64,000 bases of DNA from Micromussa lordhowensis (lineage: Eukaryota; Cnidaria; Anthozoa; Scleractinia; Lobophylliidae). Where the stretch lies: NCBI GenBank assembly GCA_964020085.1, contig OZ026600.1:8325448-8389447 (forward strand). Direction: 5' to 3'. Shown one piece after another: positions 1 to 10,135 of the stretch. The notes beneath the pieces were generated by a model that saw only the letters and a program-made list of their open reading frames with translations, did no database searches and had not been told where the DNA came from. Both the position numbers and the translations under genes were made by a program. Position 1 is the first letter of the stretch; the number at the start of each line of letters is the position of its first letter.

Positions 1-449
1 ACACTAGTCAATCTCACTGTCCGACAGTAGGATTATTGGTCAGAGGAAAGCATGCACGCAAGGTGTTTGGTTAGAAAATAACATGCCAGGGCGGTACATA
101 GGGGGGTTTGGGGGGGAAGGAGAGGGGGGGTCAGTTGCCCTCGCCAGGAAAATTTTTTTTTTAACATGGTGTTTGATTTTGCTGGGCTATTACTTGTAGC
201 TATATTGGTCTGAAAGCCGACTAATTGCCTGAAAATCTTCCTTCTTTGTAAACTCCAAATAAATAGTTTGGAAAATCTTTCGAGGTCAAAGGCAATACGA
301 GTTTTCTTATGAAAATAATGATTATGTAATTTGGGCTGCCTGTGGTGTAGAAGTTGAATGGAAACGCGTGTTTCTTGCTAACGTTTGCAAAACGTTTCTC
401 CCTCAATCCGAGAAGAAAGCGCCCGGCTCCCGCTCAACGAGGTATAATG

Positions 450-669
450 CAATCTCGTTCCCAGAGTCTTCGTTTTCCTTGACCAGCGGTCGGAAAACGA
501 GAGCTCTGGGAGCAACCATTTCAGGCATGCGCCATAGATGCAGACTGCGCAGTGAAACTGGATGGGCAGAATTCGGTTTTTTCCTTTGTTATTCAAAATG
601 GTTGCTCCCAGAGCTCTTGTTTTCCGACCGCTGGTCAAGGGGAACGAAAACTCTGGGAACGAGATTGGG
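450..669. mobile_element. Palindromic MITE with 7-bp target duplication
   Basis: The arms starting AATCTCGTTCCCAGAG (451) and ending CTCTGGGAACGAGATT (666) are inverted copies over roughly 75 bp, including the block GACCAGCGGTCGGAAAAC in both arms. TATAATG flanks both sides (443-449 and 670-676), a likely target-site duplication. It has no coding capacity; the open frames on both strands are by-products of the palindrome. Confidence 0.8.
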
Positions 670-917
670 TATAATGGACTTCTTTGACGCCAAAAAAAGG
701 TAAGTATCAAACTACAACGTGTCATTTAATTAATACATCAGGCTAATAGTTGCCTTGGTTTCTGTGTTCATTCTTAGCTTGTTGTAGTATGAAAATCGGT
801 GAGCCACTTCACAGTTTTGTAGATTGAACAAAAAGAAAATTGACAATTGAACCCTCCACTGCCATTGAATATTCCGCTATAAAATCAAGCCTAACATTTC
901 AAAATTCGAAAGCTCCA

Positions 918-1850
918 ATGATGAGACTGAACAACGATGAGAACAATGATGAGAACCAAATAAGTGCCGAGGAATCGACTAGCATGGAGGGTACGTTTAA
1001 TACAATTGAAAGAATTTATCATTTGACTTTAGATTCGGTTTTCGCAAACCATCGCCGGCAGCGTTGTGCAAAATAGTGTCAAAGGTACTTTGATTTTTGA
1101 GGGCTTATTGATATGATTGACTGAAGAAGCTAAGTTACAGAATCTATTTGTAATGGTTACGTAGCAATTAATTTACTTTTACATGTATAAGTATTTTCAT
1201 AGGTATTTTCCTTTTAGGTGGAATCACGATAGATGAAAATCCCTGGCCCGTAGAGGCACGACCGGTACCGTCAGAATTTAGACACTTCATTTCATTCTGT
1301 TTTTGGGCATGGTAATCATATAACACATCTCGGTTTTCGTTATCCCCAACGACAATTAGGGTGCAGAAATCTGATAGAAAATGCTCTGAACGATTGTGTC
1401 AGCCTTGTTCACTTAGACCTGGCACATAACATGCCAATTTTCACTTTGTATCTGTACAAAGCATGCCATGTTTAAGATACCTTGACATAACAAGCTGCCA
1501 AAATGTAAAGGAAAGTACTTTAACACTATCCCTTAAAAACAAGAGAGGGTTGCAGGTTTTAAACATGGGGAATTGTTTTCAGACATAGAAGGAATTCACT
1601 CGTTTCCATAATCAGGAGTCTGCCTGACGTAAGGAACGTAGTTGCCAATTTGCGTGGCTCAATAACAGTAGAACAAGCCCGCGATGTTTTGAAACAGTGC
1701 AAACTGTTGGCGTTTTCATTTTCACCATGCTGGCGGCCTCCTAACTTGTGGGAAGAATTTGTACAAGATTTTAAACATGTAGAGTTTGGGGTAGATCACG
1801 TCAAACGAGTACACCTCTCGGGATTTTTGTATGATGATGAAGTAGAATAA
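918..1850 (+). pseudogene. Degraded leucine-rich-repeat protein (FBXL-like)
   Basis: A first exon from ATG at 918 (MMRLNNDENNDENQISAEES) ends at a strong donor G|GTACGT at 990/991. An acceptor CTTTTAG at 1217 opens a second exon in the matching phase (ITIDENPWPVEARPVPSEF). The frame is then broken near 1305-1310. LRR-like text continues in other frames: CRNLIENALNDCVSLVHLDL, then CLRYLDITSCQNVKEST and LQVLNMGNCF, then VANLRGSITVEQARDVLKQ and a last stretch ending at TAA 1848-1850. At least three frame changes are needed, so as it stands this is a broken copy. The cysteine/leucine pattern is that of FBXL or AMN1-type LRRs. Very short introns or sequence errors could explain some shifts. Confidence 0.5.
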
Positions 1851-1893
1851 CTAGAAGCTTAGGTGTAATAGGTTCTATGAGAAATATATATAT

Positions 1894-2017
1894 CTTATTA
1901 GACGTTTTGGTGTGTAGTATCGCTGTATATTTTTACGAGTTGTGCGGTATTTTGACGAGCCCGTAGGGCGAGTCAAAATACAATCAACGAGTAAAAATAT
2001 ACAGCGATACTACACAC

Positions 2018-2033
<16 letters not shown>
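1894..2033. repeat. Long hairpin element, 43-bp perfect arms
   Basis: Positions 1894-1936 are the exact reverse complement of 1991-2033 (starting CTTATTAGACGTTTTGG). The loop holds a second nested hairpin (GTATTTTGAC ... GTCAAAATAC). The likely identity is a foldback MITE. Confidence 0.8.
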
Positions 2034-2038
<5 letters not shown>

Positions 2039-2049
<11 letters not shown>

Positions 2050-2191
2050 GATTTCTTTTCCCAAAATTCTGACTTGCCAAGGATTTGAACTTCACGCGGC
2101 CGGGAGAAATGAGACGAGTACAAATATCACACGATATTTGTACTCGTTTCGCGCGATATTTGTACTCTAGGAAGCAGAGTTGGATAATAAG
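2039..2191. repeat. Inverted-repeat element with inner hairpin
   Basis: Outer arms TTATTATCCAAC (2039-2050) and GTTGGATAATAA (about 2180-2191) enclose a perfect 14-bp hairpin, 2115-2128 with 2133-2146 (CGAGTACAAATATC). It sits directly next to the hairpin at 1894-2033, so the two may be parts of one foldback element. Confidence 0.55.
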
Positions 2192-3262
2192 GAGTAGTAA
2201 TGGCTGAACAAAGAAAGTGTTAATAAAAAAATGTATATATGACAGCTTTGTTTTTAATAATCAGTCAGTCGCACCTCGCGTTTATTTTATTAATTTATTT
2301 GCAGACCCAAGTCCATGTGTTAAAGATTCCAATGACGCAGCGAGTTATACCGGTAAAACTTTATCAGATGACCAAAAGCTTGAGCATCTAACCGTAAGGT
2401 TTTGCTTTCTGCACTGATTCAAGTTTCCAACAACAGCCGCAAGGCGTTTCCAACTATAATGGATGGAGAAGTGGCCGGCCATGGCTGCGCGACAGCATTA
2501 GAAATTACCGGCAGCTCGCTGTATATGTTTTTCCAACAATACTGGTCCAAATGAATCGCCATTTATCTCAAAGGGTTCAGAAACTGGAAGAAAGCAGGCG
2601 ATGAGCGCCTTGACGCCCATGCGCGCAGTGAAGAACATCAACTTCAGAGGAAAAGATGACTAACTTCCTAAAGACACGCCGCCCAGACAATGACATGAGT
2701 GCAAGCCTGCAAAGAGAGGCAGCCGAGCAACAGCATCGCACAATGAAAGGCATCCTGTCTTTTATTGATGTAGCCATTGCATTGGGACAGAGGAGCATTC
2801 CATACAAAAGGCAATTGGGATCCTTCTAAAAGAAACGAAGATGAGAATTTCGCCTTCTTTGTAGACTGGAAATCCAAATATTATCCAGAACTCAAAGTAC
2901 ACGTCTCAAAGTACACGTCTCTGAGGATTCAAAATGAAATAATCAATTGTGCGACAGTTTAATTAGAAACCGTGTCTGAGCATCAATACCAAAGTATTGA
3001 AGTGTAATGGCCGACGAAACCCAAGATTGCTCTACAACTGAACAACTCAGTATTTATGTGCGATATCTCAGCAGTGAAAGTGAAGTCTGTGAAGAATTTA
3101 TTGGATTCGTAAAGCTTGAAAAATTCTATTCCCAGACCACTGTGGACATTTTGTTACACGCACTACAAGAATGGGGCTTTAGTATTTCCGGCTTAGTTGG
3201 CCAACATACAACAATCAGCCATCAGACTAGTACAGGATTAACGTGTTCTATCCATTTTACTT

Positions 3263-3538
3263 AAAAACTGGATAATTGGATAATGCAATTCGAGAGTTTT
3301 CATTGGCTTAGCCATCATGGGCTATGAGCCATTACACTATGCTCTACGAATATGGTAAGCGTACACGTGATTTTTTTGAGGCGTTTTTATTTTTTTTAAG
3401 TTTAGCTTGCTATATTTTTGGGGCGTTTTTAATAAAACAATTATTCCACTCGCCCTTGTTGGATATGAGATGATTATAGCCAACTCGGCGCTATGCGCCT
3501 CATATCCAACGCGCGCTTGTGGAATAATTGTCAAATAG
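3263..3538 (+). repeat. Dispersed repeat, copy 1 (family with 33839-34128)
   Basis: The run from AAAACTGGATAATTGG to GGAATAATTGTC is closely matched by 33839-34128 in the same order, including CAATTCGAGAGTTTTCATTG and ATAAAACAATTATTCCACTC. The right third is a foldback whose arms read CAATTATTCCAC and GTGGAATAATTG. The element interrupts the hAT remnant. Confidence 0.75.
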
Positions 3539-3596
3539 ATCACGTTGTCGGTGAACTTGAAACGAGATTTTCAATCCAGCAGGAAGGCCTGATTAG

Positions 3597-4449
3597 GGAC
3601 CGTTCATTTTTTATGGGGTAGGGGGGGCTGGTGGGATTTGGTAGATAGTCTCTGTAGCATATGATGGCCCCCCCTCTTAACCGGATATTTTTTCCCTGGC
3701 CCCCCCCTCATAAACCTAAATTTTTTTGATGGCACCCCCCCCCCCAAAAAAAAAAGAAGTCAAAAGCAAAGCAAAAAGAATGATCAAGTAAAGTTTACCT
3801 TATAAGTTAAACACAAAAACTGCAGTTTCAAAAAGTTCTTTCTGAATCACCGTTTTCACCTATGGGATATGTCCTTTGTGTACGTGACTATTTTTAACCC
3901 AACAAGTGCCCTAACTAGGGGGGTTCGGGGGTATTCTCCCCCGAGAAAATTTAGAATTTCAGAACTTCAGAAATGCTACTTTACGCCATTCTGGCAAACA
4001 TTTTGTAACATTTGTAGATTCATTTACTGTAATTTAAATTGAAAATAGTAGAAATAATTTTTAAATATTTACATGTGCACTGGCCATGGTAATCTGTCTT
4101 TTCCACTGATAAACAAGGTACTGTTTGTTGTTGGGAGTGAACATTCTCAAGTAGTCTTGAATTGATATTGTTCCATCCATTACAAACTAGGGGGGTCCAG
4201 GGGGAATGCTCCCCCGGGAAATTTTAGATTTTTTAGAACCTCAGAAATGCAATTTTAGGGCATTTTGGTAGAAAATTTTGCAGCATCATAGATGCTGTTA
4301 TTACAACATTTTAGGGTAATTTTTTGAGTGACCCCCCTTCACAGACAATATTTTTTTGGCTGGCCCCCCCTTTAAGGCCAGTTTTTTTTTCATGGCCCCC
4401 CCCTCAATCCCACCAGCCCCCCCCTATCTCATAAAAAATGAACGGTCCC
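3597..4449. mobile_element. Harbinger-like MITE with TTA target site
   Basis: Terminal inverted repeats of about 40 bp start GGGACCGTTCATTTTTTATG and end with the complement, flanked by TTA on both sides (TTA|GGGACC ... GGTCCC|TTA), the target preference of PIF/Harbinger elements. Internally a block of about 120 bp starting ACTAGGGGGGTTCGGGGG is repeated at about 3912 and 4188. It has runs of G and C near both ends and no transposase. Confidence 0.75.
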
Positions 4450-4939
4450 TTATTGGTCAAAACCTGTTCCCTTTGTACTTAGCGGAGTTAACTGACACGC
4501 ATATCGAGAAGATCAATGAGAACTACTTCAGCAAGCATCTAGATTTCTCGGAGAAGTCTAATTTTGAAGCAGAGCTGGCAAGGTGGAGGATGAAACACGC
4601 GATGGAGCCAGAGTCAGAACAAGAGGATGCCCTACGCCGTCTCAGCCCTACGCCGTCTGAAGCTATCGACTCGGTCATCAACGACAGAAAATCGATTAAG
4701 TGGCCTTTCTATGCTGTTAATTCATCGCGAAACGGACTTCACTCCACTTAAAGAGATCTATGACATGAAGTCAAATTGGAGAAGAATCTAGAACAACCTA
4801 TAATAGACTCGTTTTTGAGACTTGGTATTCTGATACCGAAACCTACAATTTTAGCTCAGTTCTTTCAAGCCAATCTCTGTTCAAACTAACGAAGGCTTTT
4901 CAACTCATTTTTGAAACCATCCATACAAAGTTTTAAACT

Positions 4940-5061
4940 AAGATAATTTGGTTTTATCAACTGGGTTGATAATGTGAATTGTCCACCGTAATTGTTCATC
5001 TCTTTACGGTGGACAATTCACATTATCAACCCAGTTGATAAAACCAAATTATCTTGTAATA

Positions 5062-5098
<37 letters not shown>

Positions 5099-5107
5099 CG
5101 CCCCTTT
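4940..5107. mobile_element. Penelope-type terminal fragment with 52-bp perfect hairpin
   Basis: Positions 4940-4991 are the exact reverse complement of 5004-5055, with a 12-nt loop. The right arm and following sequence (GTTGATAAAACCAAATTATC to about 5107) match the plus-strand fragment at 55681-55795, which follows a hammerhead-like motif. This resembles inverted terminal copies of Penelope-like retroelements; the class is inferred from that neighbour. Confidence 0.6.
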
Positions 5108-5110
5108 ATA

Positions 5111-6477
5111 AAGTTTTAAATTGCTGTTCACAGTATAGCTTCAGTTTAAGATGGTATATAAATCATCATTGTGTAGCAGAGACATCGGGGGCAACTTCAA
5201 ATTAAACAAGGTGTTTATGCCATAATAAATCATGACAATTTAAAACAAAGAGCATCAGTGTGGTTTTTGTGTGGGGATGAAAACAAAACGTCGAACTAGA
5301 AACCCTGTCTGTATACGGGAGACCCCTGTAAAGGTGTGCGGAGTTCGCCCCCGCAGACAAAAAATCCTAGGTACCTGCATGCACGAATTATCCGATCCAA
5401 GGTGTTTGGTAGGAGAAAAATATGCACGACTTAAATATGAATTATCCGGTCCAATGTGTTTGGTTTGGTGGCTTAATGGCTGTGAATCTGACTCCATATC
5501 CACAGGTCTCCTTTGTTCTAGTTCCTTTAACCCTTTGACGCCCAAGGAGCCATATAAGGCTACTTAATGGTCGAGCTATTTGTACCACTTGTGACGTCAT
5601 CAATTTAAATGTCACCAGATATTTTTGATAAGCAGATGGTAGAGCTATGATAGAACCCTATTTCTTCACTTGTCACAACGGTCTGACAGAGCGGTAAGTG
5701 TATGATATACAGATTTAGCCAAGCCTAAAGGCAGAGCTTGGGCCGGGATGTTCAAACCCCGATTAAGCTAACCCAGGATTTTCATTTGAGTTTTGTAACT
5801 TCACGGTGAGGTTTTCTGTTTATGTTGCTTGGCCTTCTGTTTTGAGTTTGAATAATCTCAAGATCCTTAAAATACACAAAACAAAAGCAGTGAAAAACAT
5901 TTGTATACAAGAAAAATGTATATTTCGGTTAACTTTTATAACTGAAGCTCCGCTATTAGATACATTTAAATAGCTTCGGCCTCGTTAAGCTACCTGACAT
6001 TGTTAAATTATATATCCGTCAACTATTTTATGATCACCTAATTGATAGAAAATCGTCCTTTCTCTAGTATCTACTGAGCAACATAATTACACTAATTGAT
6101 GAGCCCCCTTACAGCAAAACAGTGTGTCTAAAATCTTTCTGAAGAAATATAATATTATTGGAATGACATTCCTTTACCTTTATCTATACTTACTAAGCCG
6201 ACTAGAAAATATCTAAAAACGCACTTTACCAGTTTTATTTTGCTCAAAAGTTTTCAAACTGTTCAATAAAAGAGTCTGCGCCGAAAAAAATACCCTAAAA
6301 TGATCACGTAGTGTTGAATAAGTCAACAAATATTAATAAGTGTAACTTGAACTACTTGCTATGTGTTAAATCTTTCCGCTTTTATACGGCTTTTCTGTTT
6401 TATCCTAAAATAAATGTATCTAAATATAGGATATCGTATTCAAGTCGTCAAGTAGACAAATCTAACAAATACAAATA
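5111..6477. other. No gene seen
   Basis: AT-rich intergenic DNA. Two imperfect copies of a short phrase containing AATTATCCG and GTGTTTGGT lie at about 5380-5465. The open frames here on both strands show no family signal. Confidence 0.6.
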
Positions 6478-6664
6478 CTGTCAACTCTCTCGTAAGCGGA
6501 CGCCCTCGAGAATTGGAAAACGTGTCCATTAGTAGAGCTGTCCGCTTAAAAGGATTATTCTCATAATTATAAGAAAAAAGGGGAAAAAGGTAAAAATGGG
6601 AATTGAAAATTCCGTAAATAGAGCTGTCCGCTTACGAGAGCGTCCGTTAGCGGAGTGTTGACTA
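6478..6664. mobile_element. Short MITE with GTCAAC ends
   Basis: Inverted ends GTCAACTCTCTCGTAAGCGG (from about 6480) and CCGCTTACGAGAG plus GCGGAGTGTTGAC (to about 6663). An internal copy of AGAGCTGTCCGCTTA occurs twice (about 6534 and 6620). Confidence 0.55.
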
Positions 6665-8393
6665 CGTTGACAGTTGACATTGGCTACGATTAAGCCGCGA
6701 AAGATCCTCATTGATTCTAGTCATGTACTATTAAATAAACACGAGTGGAATAATTATTTTCAAGTAAGGGAAGGAGCAATGACATCTTTCATTTTCCAGC
6801 ATATGTTTGACTAAATCTTGCGTCGATTATTTTGAAAAAGCTACTTTCTCCGGCAAGGGGTGTGATCTTGGACGGTAGAATTACAAAAATTAACCCTATT
6901 CAATTGCGTGTGAGATATCATTGGTGAAGGATTAGAACCAGATGGGTGTGTGGGATAGGGGAAGGGGCTGGGAGCAAAGAGGTCTTCGTCAACTTAGAAC
7001 GCTTGTAACATAACATAATGAAATCTAAATATGATGACTTATCTGGGAACATTTTCATACGAAATATCATCTATCAGGGATTTCATGTTTCCATGACAAC
7101 ATATGTTCAAAGGCATGTATTTTCGAGTCTTAAATGAAATAATTTTTTAACTTTCATTGCAGTAACTTTTCAGTTTCAATTTTCTAAGGAATATTTAGTT
7201 AGGCTTCTGTTTCCTTTATAACTATGTTAGGTTCAGTTATGGCAATTTTCTGGAGTTTTGAAGGAAGCATAAATTCAAGATGGTGGATCTAAGATGGGAG
7301 GTTGTTCCGGATAATATTAACGTCGTTCGGCACTCAGAGGAAATAATTGTGTACGTGCTATAAATCTTTGACGTCATAAGCTCTATAACACTAAATGTTC
7401 AAGGGTAAGGGCCTCTAATATCTTTACCAATAAATCAATTATCCATACTGTATATTGCTTCTTTTTTTAATTACTTAAGATCTAACAGAGCTAAAAACTA
7501 CAAGGAAATTTTGCAATATTAAATTCTTCGAAATCTACTGAGTTAACCTGCTTATTTTTTGCCGGTACATCTGACTGTAATGATATTTAGCTACAGGTCT
7601 GGTGACTTTAAAAACAAAGAAAGTCAGCCATCTCATACTTTTAGGCCATAGTCAGTTCACCAAATGGTGGAATAAAAATTGCAATCAAAATATTTTTACA
7701 GTTTGTTTGGACTAAAATTCTCAATGAATACATAAGGCATAAAAAATCGCCCTAATGCGGGGGGTGATCATAGTGATAAGCTATGTTCTAGACCTCATAA
7801 AAAGATATTACTCTTTTAGGAATAAGTGGCTAGATTTTGTCTTATTTTTTTTTTCAGTTATGACTAAGAATAATTCCGCCAACGTCTTAGGAGAAATCTT
7901 CCTCGATCGAAAATAAATCAGACTGCAAGTTTCAGCCTACTTGGGATGGTTTCTGTAAGACTAAATTAACATTTCTAAGGGGGTAGCAGACGAGCTGTGT
8001 TTTATTTTTTTTTTATTTTCCTTTCATCGCTGTTATATGATTTCGAGGACAACGTCATTCTACATTGAAAACAACCTTACAATTGCAAGAAGCGTCACTG
8101 TGAGAAGTCCTATGGCAAATCATATTACTTAGTCTTGGATTTATAACCGTGATATGATGTTTGTAAAATTGCTCTTGTGCATCGCAAAACAAAGCTTAGC
8201 AGAAAAGAAAGCAAGATAATATCAAAAGCAACACATTTCAAGTTCCATTGCAACGCGTGCGCGATGTTTTGCCTCCTCCTGCAAGAGAATCCCTGCGACC
8301 GATTCTAGGAAATAAATCTCTCGAATCTTGGGCTAGGCTGGTAGAACTAGAAAAGCCAGCAAAACTGGTTCGACGAGTTTGAATGTTGGGGTA
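6665..8393. other. No gene seen
   Basis: Intergenic, AT-rich. The stretch next to 8394 would hold the 3' UTR or a following intron of the exon at 8394-9116. I see no other exon or repeat here that I can support. Confidence 0.5.
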
Positions 8394-9116
8394 TTACCTA
8401 TCGTTATCGGTGCTTATGTCAAGAGACCGTTTATGAACCTTTACACGCCATTCGGAAGACGCTCTTCTCTGGCTTGTACCCAGTGTGCCTCTTGACTGGT
8501 TCATATTTAGCGAGGTGCCTAGTGAGAACCAGCGTGCCCCCGGAAAGGTTCCTCTCCGCTTAATGGCCATCTTGGTCAATCCATCAATATGGCCGCTCTT
8601 TCTTGCTCCTTTCTCGGGAATTTCTTGAATGCTCTTTAACTCACCTCCCATTATGTTTCTAGTCATCTCAGTGGAAAAGGATTTAGAATTCTTCATTTTC
8701 TTTGGAACATTGCACTGCATGTCAACAGCTACAAGTCCTAGGGAGGGGAGGGACTTGCGACGATCTCTTTGCGGCGCTTTACTGAACTCCATTACCAGGT
8801 CTCCTGGTGTAAGCTCGGTCGAGGTTCGTCGTCTGTTGAGTAATCGGCCCGTGTCGATGTTTTCACCGAAACATTTTTTGGTTTCCTTCTCTTGAGTTTT
8901 GCCTTCGTTTATTTTAAAGGTGGAGAAACCGTCTAACACGGCCTTGAATTCTGAGCTTGTCGAAGAGCTACAAGAGCTCATGCGTGCAGATTGTTGTCTC
9001 CTGCCATCCAGATTATGCGATATGCCTGATAAATCTATCCGGAATGGAGACGATTCAACCTTGAAAGAGATATCCATTAGGTCGAGTTCATCGCAGAGGA
9101 TGCTTGCAGCACTGAA
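8394..9116 (-). CDS. Coding exon of an unrecognised Ser/Arg-rich protein
   Basis: The minus strand has a good acceptor (TTTTTCTAACTTTTCAG|T) at 9117/9116. It is followed by one nucleotide and then a long open frame beginning AASILCDELDLMDISFKV and running about 239 residues to a TAA at 8394-8396. Composition is Ser, Arg, Lys rich with several basophilic-kinase-like sites (RDRRKSLPS, NRRRTSTEL, SQRRASSEW), suggesting a cytosolic or nuclear phosphoprotein. The end reads DNDR followed by AGGTAATA, so either the TAA is the true stop or the exon ends at a donor (AG|GTAATA) three bases earlier and the gene continues. A TTTATT near 8000 could be the polyA signal for the first option. A frame just upstream (9117-9382, MIIQKFDYPVVDQSYIESML) may hold the preceding exon, but the splice is not certain. 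No family recognised. Confidence 0.55.
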   Translation of the reverse strand, partial: FSAASILCDELDLMDISFKVESSPFRIDLSGISHNLDGRRQQSARMSSCSSSTSSEFKAVLDGFSTFKINEGKTQEKETKKCFGENIDTGRLLNRRRTSTELTPGDLVMEFSKAPQRDRRKSLPSLGLVAVDMQCNVPKKMKNSKSFSTEMTRNIMGGELKSIQEIPEKGARKSGHIDGLTKMAIKRRGTFPGARWFSLGTSLNMNQSRGTLGTSQRRASSEWRVKVHKRSLDISTDNDR

Positions 9117-9711
9117 AAGTTAGAAAAACAAAGTCGCCCCTTAGTTGCAACAACCTCATCAAAACAAAACATGATATCTTCGTCTTCTAACGCGATGTAT
9201 TTAGGAGAAGCAACAATGGGACAAAAAGGCTGCTTTCTTCTCCAGGAAGAAAAGATAATTGCAGGGAAACCAGCGAAAAGATAATTGTTGTCAAAACAAA
9301 TGCTGCATTTACATACAGCTTTTAGCATACTTTCAATGTAGCTTTGATCGACGACAGGATAATCAAATTTTTGGATTATCATGTGTTGTTTGGGAAAAGC
9401 AGATTAGCTGTGGTATTGAGTACAAGGTCACGTAGCATGGGTCCTGAACAAACTCGATTCATACACTTCACCAACCTATTCATCATTCTTTCTTTTGTTA
9501 CAAAATACTTAAAATTAAGCTCATAAACTGATCTCGAATTAAGTTCTGCACAAAGCGGCGCCAAGAATCTTACCCAGAGATCAAAGTAGGTTAACCACAC
9601 GCCGAACTGCATTATGGGTAAATATTACATTGTACTTCAGTTTACACGATCTCCCATACTGTTCAAATCTCTGGCCAGAAATGTAAAACACAGATTGCAC
9701 AAGCTCGGTAA

Positions 9712-10135
9712 AGCGTCCGTACACATACAGTTGACTGAGCAGTTACGCAACAGTCGAGATATAAGGATTTGTATCAGAAAAAGGGTTCTATTCGTAAGCC
9801 TACAAAATATGAACGAGTATGAGTAAAAATATACCTGCCTGGCTCCTGGTGTGGGTTTATTTGGCGTTCGTGTGTTTTCTAGGTCAATTTATGGCCAATA
9901 AGGTGCATGGTTTTCAAACCTACTGCCCTTTTGTCTATGTAACTAAAGACCACATAAATGGCAATTTATCGGCCTAGAAACCTCACGAGCAACAACAAAA
10001 CACACGAGGTAGGTTTATTTCTATTCATAGTCGTTCATACTTTTTAGGCTTTAGAATAGAAGCGTTTTTGTCATACAAATCCTTATATTTCGACTGTTGC
10101 ATAAACCCCGTCAGCTGTGTGTATAAGGACCTCAT
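9712..10135. repeat. Large foldback element
   Basis: The left part, containing ATATAAGGATTTGTATCAGA and ATGAACGAGTATGAGTAAAA, is matched in inverted orientation by the right part, containing CATACAAATCCTTATATTTC and GTCGTTCATACTTTTTAGGC. Arms are about 150 bp with roughly 80% identity by eye; the middle of about 100 bp is unmatched. Confidence 0.7.

Larger units (their letters stand above)
2305..4751 (+). pseudogene. hAT-type (DUF4371 / ZMYM1-like) transposase remnant
   Basis: Several frames carry pieces of the same protein family in the right order. Near 2422 is FKFPTTAARRF. Near 2570 is GFRNWKKAGDERLDAHARSE, the TTF-type zinc-finger region seen in ZMYM1-like and PRKRIR-like hAT proteins. 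At 2777-2920 is RGAFHTKGNWDPSKRNEDEN, and at 3007-3200 MADETQDCSTTEQLSIYVRY and FIGFVKLEKFYSQTTVDILL, the start of DUF4371. At 4455-4751 the C-terminal ELARWRMKHAMEPESE appears. Frameshifts and stops separate the pieces. The copy is further split by a dispersed repeat (about 3263-3538) and a TTA-flanked MITE (3597-4449). It is therefore inactive. Confidence 0.75.

Noticed and set aside
378..725. Overlapping open frames on both strands
   Set aside because: They lie over the palindromic MITE at 450-669 and mirror each other.
4356..4751. 131-codon frame taken as one protein
   Set aside because: Its first third is the right end of the Harbinger-like MITE; only the part from about 4455 is hAT-derived.
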